DNA of 8,376 nucleotides, from positions 1-8,376 of the forward strand of contig JBCBZE010000136.1 of NCBI GenBank assembly GCA_039815505.1, in the 5' to 3' direction. Source of the DNA: CANLWN01 sp039815505. GTDB taxonomy: Bacteria > Bacteroidota > Bacteroidia > Flavobacteriales > Flavobacteriaceae. This document shows, piece by piece, positions 1 through 4,364 of the stretch. Position numbers and translations under genes: made by a program. The notes under the pieces were generated by a model. It was not told the origin of the DNA, ran no database searches, and saw only the letters and a list, made by a program, of their open reading frames with translations. The stretch's first letter is position 1, and every line of letters begins with the position of its first letter.

Positions 1-813
1 AAACAGCTTCGCTTAGATGGTATTATATCTGATAATAGGCTTGGTGTCTACAGTAAAAAAGTGCCTTCCGTTTTTATTACCCATCAATTAAACGTGTTGA
101 CGGGCAATACCTCCTGGATGAGTTCCAAGGCCCATCAAAAAATTATTAAAAAATTTACATCCTGTTGGGTTCCCGACCTCGAAGGAAAACCTAACCTAAC
201 CGGTAAGTTGGGGCATCTTAAAAAGCCGCTTTCCAACGTTACGTATATTGGGCCCTTGAGCAGGTTGAAAAAAACAGCGCTTCCCAGGATTTATGATGTA
301 ATGGTCCTTTTATCCGGTCCCGAACCTCAACGAACGCTATTGGAAAAGTCTCTTTTAGCGGAATTGAACCATTATACCGGCCGGGTACTCTTTGTGAAAG
401 GTGTTATGGAAGAATATCAAAAAACAAAAACGATCATCACGGATAAAGCCATTATCACCACCTATAATTATATGACGACCGCCGAATTGCAAAAGGCGTT
501 CAATGAAAGTGGGTTGATTCTTTCCCGCTCTGGGTATACCACTGTGATGGATTTGGCAAAGTTGGAAAAAAAAGCCTTTTTTATTCCAACCCCGGGACAA
601 TATGAGCAGGAATACTTGGCAAAACGTTTGGAAAAAAACGGTATCGTACCCTACTGTCGTCAGGACGAGTTTGCTATCGAGAAACTGAATAGCGTTGCAA
701 ATTATACCGGGCTCAAAAACTTTGAAACCCAGCAAGACTACTCGCTCCTGTTTTCTGCCTTCTCCAAAGTAAAAGAAAACTCAGAGCCTACATCAACGAC
801 GCTTTCCACATAG
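1..813 (+). CDS. Glycosyltransferase, MurG/GT28-like (5' partial)
   Basis: The reading frame is open to the left window edge, so 270 C-terminal residues are visible and the true start lies outside; the GTG at 61 is internal. The segment around residues 9-31 (IISDNR, then VFITHQLNV) and the later SGPEPQR at about 105-111 resemble the hinge and start of the C-terminal Rossmann half of GT-B enzymes. Residues 170-203 (SGLILSRSGYTTVMDL, then PGQYEQE) match the nucleotide-sugar-binding region of MurG-like transferases, where RSG and GQ-EQ contact the donor. It is therefore probably a cytoplasmic or membrane-associated transferase using a UDP-sugar, perhaps UDP-GlcNAc; the acceptor cannot be told. 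It is unlikely to be MurG itself, since the spacing and surrounding genes do not fit the cell-division cluster. The last 24 codons and the stop overlap the 3' end of the convergent kinase gene by 76 bp. Confidence 0.8.
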   Translation, partial: KQLRLDGIISDNRLGVYSKKVPSVFITHQLNVLTGNTSWMSSKAHQKIIKKFTSCWVPDLEGKPNLTGKLGHLKKPLSNVTYIGPLSRLKKTALPRIYDVMVLLSGPEPQRTLLEKSLLAELNHYTGRVLFVKGVMEEYQKTKTIITDKAIITTYNYMTTAELQKAFNESGLILSRSGYTTVMDLAKLEKKAFFIPTPGQYEQEYLAKRLEKNGIVPYCRQDEFAIEKLNSVANYTGLKNFETQQDYSLLFSAFSKVKENSEPTSTTLST

Positions 814-1793
814 ATTTTTTCATCATGGGCCTCAATGATATGTTTTACGATGGATAGGCCCAAGCCAGAGCCCCCTTCCCTTCTACTACCACTTTTATCA
901 ATTCTATAAAATCGCTCAAAAAGCCTAGGGATATGTTGCTGGGGAATACCTTCCCCATTATCCGTAACCCTAACGATTACCTTATTCTTGATCAGGTTTT
1001 CAACGCTTACTTCGGTAGTTCCGTTCTCATGACCATACTTAATGGAGTTCACCAACAAATTGGTAACCACCTGTTGTATCTTTTCCTGATCGGCACGTAC
1101 ATGGATGGGTGTCTTGTAATCCATATCAAAAGTTAGGGCAATCTTCTTCTTGGCCGCTTTCATCTCCAACAGATCGAATACGTTTTGGATCAATTCAATG
1201 ATATTAAAATCCTCTAGTTCCAGGTTTAAATCGCCTACTTCCAGTTTTGTGATCAAATCCAGGTCTTTGATAATATAAATCAACCGTTCTACCCCCTTAT
1301 TGGCGCGTTGCAAGTATTTTTTACGAATGTTTTTGTCATCCATGGCACCATCCAATAGGGTAAGAATATATCCTTGAACCGTAAACAATGGCGTTTTTAA
1401 TTCATGGGATACGTTACCTAAAAAGTCCTTTCTATATTCCTCCCTAATTTTCAGGGTATCTATTTCCACGCGTTTGTCCTGGGCGAATTTCTCAATCTCC
1501 TTGGTCAAGGTGTGCATGTCCGTATTAATGGTTTCCGAGGTTAGGGAAGAGGACTCCAATAGGGACACATCGTCGTATATTCTTTTTATTCTCCGGTAGA
1601 TAAATTTCTCTACCCTAAGTTGAATAATTAAAAAACAGACCCCAAAGATAACAAGGGTAAAAACGGCAAGCAGCAGATAGTCCAAGGAATTGGCATACCA
1701 AAGATAGCTTCCTAAAAACAAAGTAAGCAGTATAGTGATGATGAGGGATGATCGAAAGGCGAATTTATATGATCTTTTTAAGCGTATGGACAT
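738..1793 (-). CDS. PhoR-type sensor histidine kinase
   Basis: This 351-residue inner-membrane kinase should autophosphorylate and pass the phosphate to the response regulator encoded just upstream. Two hydrophobic helices lie at about 14-33 and 38-58, with only a few residues between them, so there is no real periplasmic sensor domain. A charged, probably helical linker (about 60-118) leads into the HisKA dimerisation domain with FLGNVSHELKTPL; the phospho-acceptor is His130. The HATPase_c domain has all boxes: N box at 241-254 (Asn249), G1 VTDNGEGIP at 276-284, F box FERFYRID at 292-299, and G2 GGSGLGLSIV at 307-316. It looks catalytically intact. No PAS domain is evident, unlike E. coli PhoR. 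The ATG is chosen because it directly precedes the first membrane helix. The 3' end overlaps the convergent glycosyltransferase gene. The signal sensed is unknown; the PhoR label rests on domain similarity and its partner. Confidence 0.93.
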   Translation of the reverse strand: MSIRLKRSYKFAFRSSLIITILLTLFLGSYLWYANSLDYLLLAVFTLVIFGVCFLIIQLRVEKFIYRRIKRIYDDVSLLESSSLTSETINTDMHTLTKEIEKFAQDKRVEIDTLKIREEYRKDFLGNVSHELKTPLFTVQGYILTLLDGAMDDKNIRKKYLQRANKGVERLIYIIKDLDLITKLEVGDLNLELEDFNIIELIQNVFDLLEMKAAKKKIALTFDMDYKTPIHVRADQEKIQQVVTNLLVNSIKYGHENGTTEVSVENLIKNKVIVRVTDNGEGIPQQHIPRLFERFYRIDKSGSRREGGSGLGLSIVKHIIEAHDEKIYVESVVDVGSEFSFTLEKAENRSE

Positions 1794-1813
1794 TGAACTG
1801 GTTTAAACTTTTT
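1794..1813. repeat. Inverted repeat, left arm (kinase side)
   Basis: TGAACTGGTTTAAACTTTTT on the plus strand matches the reverse complement of 1969-1988 at 19 of 20 positions; the one difference is the sixth base. The arm begins at the base immediately before the kinase start codon. Its core GTTTAAAC is itself palindromic. Further inward, TAAAAATT at 1830-1837 is mirrored by AATTTTTA at 1953-1960, so the symmetry continues imperfectly beyond the arm. It could be the end of a small mobile element, a recombination site of an invertible segment, or a long RNA stem. Confidence 0.9.
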
Positions 1814-1875
1814 GGATTACAGCGAAAATTAAAAATTATATACCCGTTTGAAGATTTTTTTGAGTTGCACCCGCC

Positions 1876-1897
1876 CAAACGTACCTTTTTCGGTACG
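1876..1897 (-). promoter_or_regulatory. Candidate kinase promoter with overlapping dyad
   Basis: On the minus strand TACGTTTG (1883 to 1876) fits the Bacteroidetes -7 consensus TANNTTTG perfectly and points at the kinase gene; a start of transcription near 1870 would give a leader of about 75 nt. A perfect 6-bp dyad, CGTACC (1880-1885) and GGTACG (1892-1897) with a 6-base spacer, overlaps the -7 box and could be an operator or a small RNA hairpin. No TTG is seen at the expected -33 distance (17-23 bp upstream), so the promoter call is tentative. Neither flank of the dyad has a proper U-tract, so it does not look like a terminator. Confidence 0.4.
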
Positions 1898-1968
1898 GGT
1901 AGGTAGTAGGGCTATAGAAGGAAAAAAAGACAAAAAAAAGGTGTATAAGGGGAATTTTTAGCTAATTG

Positions 1969-1988
1969 AAAAAGTTTAAACCTGTTCA
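1969..1988. repeat. Inverted repeat, right arm (regulator side)
   Basis: AAAAAGTTTAAACCTGTTCA is the partner of the arm at 1794-1813, matching in inverted orientation at 19 of 20 bases. It ends at the base immediately following the response-regulator stop codon, so the two arms enclose exactly the 195-bp spacer between the two genes, with 155 bp inside. The interior has long A/T tracts (1922-1939), no open reading frame of note, and a candidate promoter for the kinase. No convincing target-site duplication is visible outside the arms. Confidence 0.9.
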
Positions 1989-2675
1989 TTATAATACAAA
2001 CTTATACCCCACACCTTTTACGGTTTTAAAATGATCATCACCAATTTTTTCACGTAGTTTCCTAATATGGACATCTATGGTACGGCCACCGACCACTACT
2101 TCATTGCCCCAGACTTTATCCAAGATCACCTCCCTTTTGAATACCTTGCTGGGCTTGGAGGTCAATAGCGCCAAGAGCTCAAATTCCTTACGGGGAAGAA
2201 TAATCTCTTTGCCGTTGTTCTCTATTTTATACTCTTCCCTATTAATGACAATATTCCCCACTTTAACAATATCCTCGGTTTCGGCCGCATCTTCCTTTAA
2301 TCTGCGCAGAAGTGCCTTTACCTTACTTACCAAAACTTTAGGTTTTATAGGCTTTGTTATATAGTCATCCGCACCGGCATCAAAACCGGCAACTTGGGAG
2401 TAATCTTCTCCCCTTGCGGTGAGAAACGTGATAATGGTATTTTCCAAACCGGAAGTTTTGCGCATGATCTCACAAGCCTCTATACCATCCATCTCGGGCA
2501 TCATTACATCCAAAATAATAAGATGCGGATGCTTTTTCTTCGCCTTGGCCACCCCTTCCACACCATTTTTGGCGGTAAAGACCTGATAGCCTTCCGATGA
2601 AAGATTATAGCTTACAATCTCCAGTATATCGGGCTCATCGTCTACCAATAATATCTTAATGTCCTTCTTTTTCAT
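1989..2675 (-). CDS. PhoB-type response regulator (OmpR/PhoB family)
   Basis: This 228-residue cytoplasmic transcription factor is the partner of the kinase downstream on the same strand. The receiver domain (about 6-122) has the acidic pair Asp12/Asp13, the phosphorylation site Asp56 in LIILDVMMPEMDG, the switch Thr86 in FLTARG, the switch aromatic Tyr105, and Lys108 in YITKP. The C-terminal winged-helix DNA-binding domain (about 136-228) ends with the recognition helix RTIDVHIRKLREKIG (198-212) and the wing TVKGVGYKFVL. Length and order are standard for the family and no key residue is missing. The ATG start is preceded on the minus strand by a good -7 box. It is divergent from the lipoprotein gene and shares its upstream region, so control of both directions is plausible. 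Membership of the PhoB subgroup is from sequence resemblance; phosphate control is not shown. Confidence 0.95.
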   Translation of the reverse strand: MKKKDIKILLVDDEPDILEIVSYNLSSEGYQVFTAKNGVEGVAKAKKKHPHLIILDVMMPEMDGIEACEIMRKTSGLENTIITFLTARGEDYSQVAGFDAGADDYITKPIKPKVLVSKVKALLRRLKEDAAETEDIVKVGNIVINREEYKIENNGKEIILPRKEFELLALLTSKPSKVFKREVILDKVWGNEVVVGGRTIDVHIRKLREKIGDDHFKTVKGVGYKFVL

Positions 2676-2700
2676 GGGATTACATTTTAGATTTCGCTCC

Positions 2701-2708
2701 CAAATGTA
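2701..2708 (-). promoter_or_regulatory. Response-regulator promoter -7 box
   Basis: Reading the minus strand, TACATTTG matches TANNTTTG completely, with transcription predicted to start near 2695 and a leader of about 20 nt before the ATG at 2675. The -33 region, 17 bp upstream, reads TTTAAG where TTTG or TTG is expected, so this element is weak or activator-dependent. A CGCTTAA direct repeat (2724-2730 and 2733-2739) falls across that -33 position. Confidence 0.5.
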
Positions 2709-2723
2709 AATATAATACTATTA

Positions 2724-2794
2724 CGCTTAAACCGCTTAACATTGATTTAATGTCATAACATTTAGATAATATTTATACAAAATACATTTAACAT
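2724..2794. promoter_or_regulatory. Repeat-rich divergent control region
   Basis: Between the two divergent promoters lie several short repeats. CGCTTAA occurs twice 9 bp apart (2724, 2733). TTAACAT (2736-2742) is followed exactly 11 bp later by TTAATGT (2747-2753), and TTAACAT recurs at 2788-2794. ACATT (2739-2743) and AATGT (2749-2753) form a 5-bp dyad with a 5-base gap. OmpR/PhoB-family regulators bind direct repeats with 11-bp spacing, so this is a reasonable place for the adjacent regulator to bind and control itself and the lipoprotein gene. The repeats are AT-rich and short, and no canonical E. coli Pho box is present, so the operator call is inference. Confidence 0.35.
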
Positions 2795-2824
2795 GTGGGT
2801 AACAAGACTTTTACAGTTCGCCCA

Positions 2825-2832
2825 TTTATTTG
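2825..2832 (+). promoter_or_regulatory. Lipoprotein-gene promoter, -7-like box
   Basis: TTTATTTG differs from TANNTTTG at one base. Transcription would begin near 2839, leaving a leader of about 35 nt that contains the short palindrome GAGCG-C-CGCTC (2849-2859) and an A-rich stretch before the ATG. No TTG is visible at -33, which again suggests dependence on an activator bound upstream. Confidence 0.35.
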
Positions 2833-2873
2833 CAGAGTTAAAACAATAGAGCGCCGCTCAAAAAATTAGGAAA

Positions 2874-4271
2874 ATGAAATTTAAAACTTTAAACATGAAA
2901 AAACTATTGCTATTAATGTTCGCTTTCATCGCCTTGACCTTTGTGGCCTGTAGCGACGATGATGATGCTCCAGACCCTATTGCCGAATCTTGTAGTGACG
3001 GCATATTAAATAATGGGGAGACCGAAATAGATTGTGGAGGCCCCAACTGCGCCCCTTGTGAAACTATGGGCGGAAATGGAGGTATGGAGCCAGGAGAAAT
3101 CATTGAAGTGACTACCAATATTACAAGCGATACCACGTGGGAGTCCGATTTTATCTATCAACTTACAGGTCGTATTGCCGTAGAAAGTGGTGCTACCTTG
3201 ACCATTGAAGGCGGTACATTGATCAAGGGTTCTGCCGGACAGGGGGTGAACGCATCTGCGCTTATCATTGCCAGGGGTGCTACCTTAAACGCTAACGGTA
3301 CTGCTGCCGATCCCATTATCATGACCTCTACTGCAGACAATATCGCAATAGGGCAAACTGTTAGCCCTAACTTAACTGAAAATGATAGAGGTCTTTGGGG
3401 TGGTTTAATCATTTTAGGTGCTGCACCTATCTCTGTTGCCGATAACTCCGGCACTGCCCAGATCGAAGGTATTCCTGCTACGGATACCAATGGTAACTAC
3501 GGTGGTACCGATGCGGCTGACAGTTCTGGAAGTATTACCTACATTTCTGTGCGTCATGGCGGTACGAACATTGGAGATGGAAACGAAATCAACGGAGTTA
3601 CTTTAGGCGGGGTAGGTTCCGGTACAACTTTCGAAAACATAGAGGTAATGGCCAATGTGGATGATGGTATCGAATTCTTTGGTGGAAGTGTAAATGGTAC
3701 TAACCTAATTGTTTGGGCACAAGGCGATGATGCCATCGATGTTGATCAAGCATATACCGGTACTATGGACAATGTTGTTGTTGTGCAAGGCGGTATTTCT
3801 GATCATGCTTTGGAAATAGACGGTCCTGAGGGTAATCTAGAAGGTGCCTATACATTAACCAACGCCACCTTATTCGGAAGAGATGCCAATGCTGAAGATG
3901 GTGAAATTGCAGATTTCCGTTCCAGAGCGTCCGGTGCCAACAACAACATTTTTGTAACAGGCTTTACAGGCGTCGGTGCCGACCTTCAATTATCAGATGT
4001 GGAGTTGGATGCTGGTGATGATAATGACGTAACTGCCGTTTCCGATAACTTTGTTGCCGGTACATTATCGTTCATGGCTTGGGAAGTAGTATTGCCAACA
4101 GGAGTTGCCGATGTTGCCGATATTTTCGACGAAAGATTAAATCCCACTATTACGACTTTTGAAACTGCGGCATTTGCTACCGCGGTTACGGCCGGTGCTG
4201 AAACTGTTGGTGCCGATACCAGTGTATTTAGTTGGACAGTTACTGCTTCTGAAAGCGAGCCTTTCCAGTAA
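2874..4271 (+). CDS. Surface-exposed beta-helix lipoprotein
   Basis: This 465-residue protein has a signal peptide (hydrophobic core about 11-24) and lipobox FVAC, with lipidation at Cys26. The residues right after it, SDDDD, fit the Bacteroidetes lipoprotein export signal, so it is predicted to be flipped to the outer leaflet. A four-cysteine segment follows (Cys40, 54, 59, 62; DGILNNGETEIDCGG within it), a type seen in secreted flavobacterial proteins. From about 95 onward, short repeats such as GATLTIEGGTLIKG, ARGATLNANG and DDGIEFFGGSVNG suggest a right-handed parallel beta-helix rich in Gly, Asp and Asn. No catalytic motif is recognisable. It precedes a TonB-dependent receptor and could be its surface partner; it has no resemblance to SusD. 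An alternative ATG at 2895 would give MKKLLLL and an equally good signal peptide; the upstream start is kept for its A-rich leader. Molecular function unknown. Confidence 0.85.
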   Translation: MKFKTLNMKKLLLLMFAFIALTFVACSDDDDAPDPIAESCSDGILNNGETEIDCGGPNCAPCETMGGNGGMEPGEIIEVTTNITSDTTWESDFIYQLTGRIAVESGATLTIEGGTLIKGSAGQGVNASALIIARGATLNANGTAADPIIMTSTADNIAIGQTVSPNLTENDRGLWGGLIILGAAPISVADNSGTAQIEGIPATDTNGNYGGTDAADSSGSITYISVRHGGTNIGDGNEINGVTLGGVGSGTTFENIEVMANVDDGIEFFGGSVNGTNLIVWAQGDDAIDVDQAYTGTMDNVVVVQGGISDHALEIDGPEGNLEGAYTLTNATLFGRDANAEDGEIADFRSRASGANNNIFVTGFTGVGADLQLSDVELDAGDDNDVTAVSDNFVAGTLSFMAWEVVLPTGVADVADIFDERLNPTITTFETAAFATAVTAGAETVGADTSVFSWTVTASESEPFQ

Positions 4272-4310
4272 GCCTTGGCTTTACAGCTTCTTAACATAAA
4301 GTTAAACAAC

Positions 4311-4345
4311 ATGCTCGCCAATATTGGCGGGCATTTGTTTTCTTT
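4311..4345 (+). terminator. Rho-independent terminator after lipoprotein gene
   Basis: ATGCTCGCCA (4311-4320) pairs with TGGCGGGCAT (4325-4334) through ten pairs, one a U-G wobble, around a 4-base loop, followed by a T-rich tract (4335-4345). It sits 39 bp after the lipoprotein stop and 30 bp before the receptor start, so it should reduce or stop read-through and make the lipoprotein more abundant than the receptor. Confidence 0.75.
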
Positions 4346-4364
4346 GCCAAACTTTTGAAATTCA

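Noticed and set aside
355..735. Minus-strand open frame of 126 codons within the glycosyltransferase gene
   Set aside because: Its translation has no recognisable domain or signal and it lies wholly opposite a clear coding gene; it is a shadow frame.
61..813. GTG at 61 as the start of the glycosyltransferase gene
   Set aside because: The frame stays open to base 1 and the residues before the GTG (DGIISDNRLGVYSKK) continue the family pattern, so this is an internal Val codon of a truncated gene.
2747..2761. E. coli-type Pho box (TGTCATAA is visible)
   Set aside because: Only one partial half-site, TGTCATAA at 2751-2758, is present; there is no second CTGTCAT repeat 11 bp away. The TTAACAT-type repeats are a better candidate operator.
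2849..2859. Palindrome GAGCG-C-CGCTC in the lipoprotein leader as a riboswitch or terminator
   Set aside because: The stem is at most 4-5 pairs and is followed by an A tract, not a T tract; too small to support a regulatory RNA call.
4350..4357. AACTTTTG as a receptor promoter -7 box
   Set aside because: The nearest upstream TTTG is only 12 bp away, too close for -33, and the first base of the box does not match; transcription would begin almost at the start codon.
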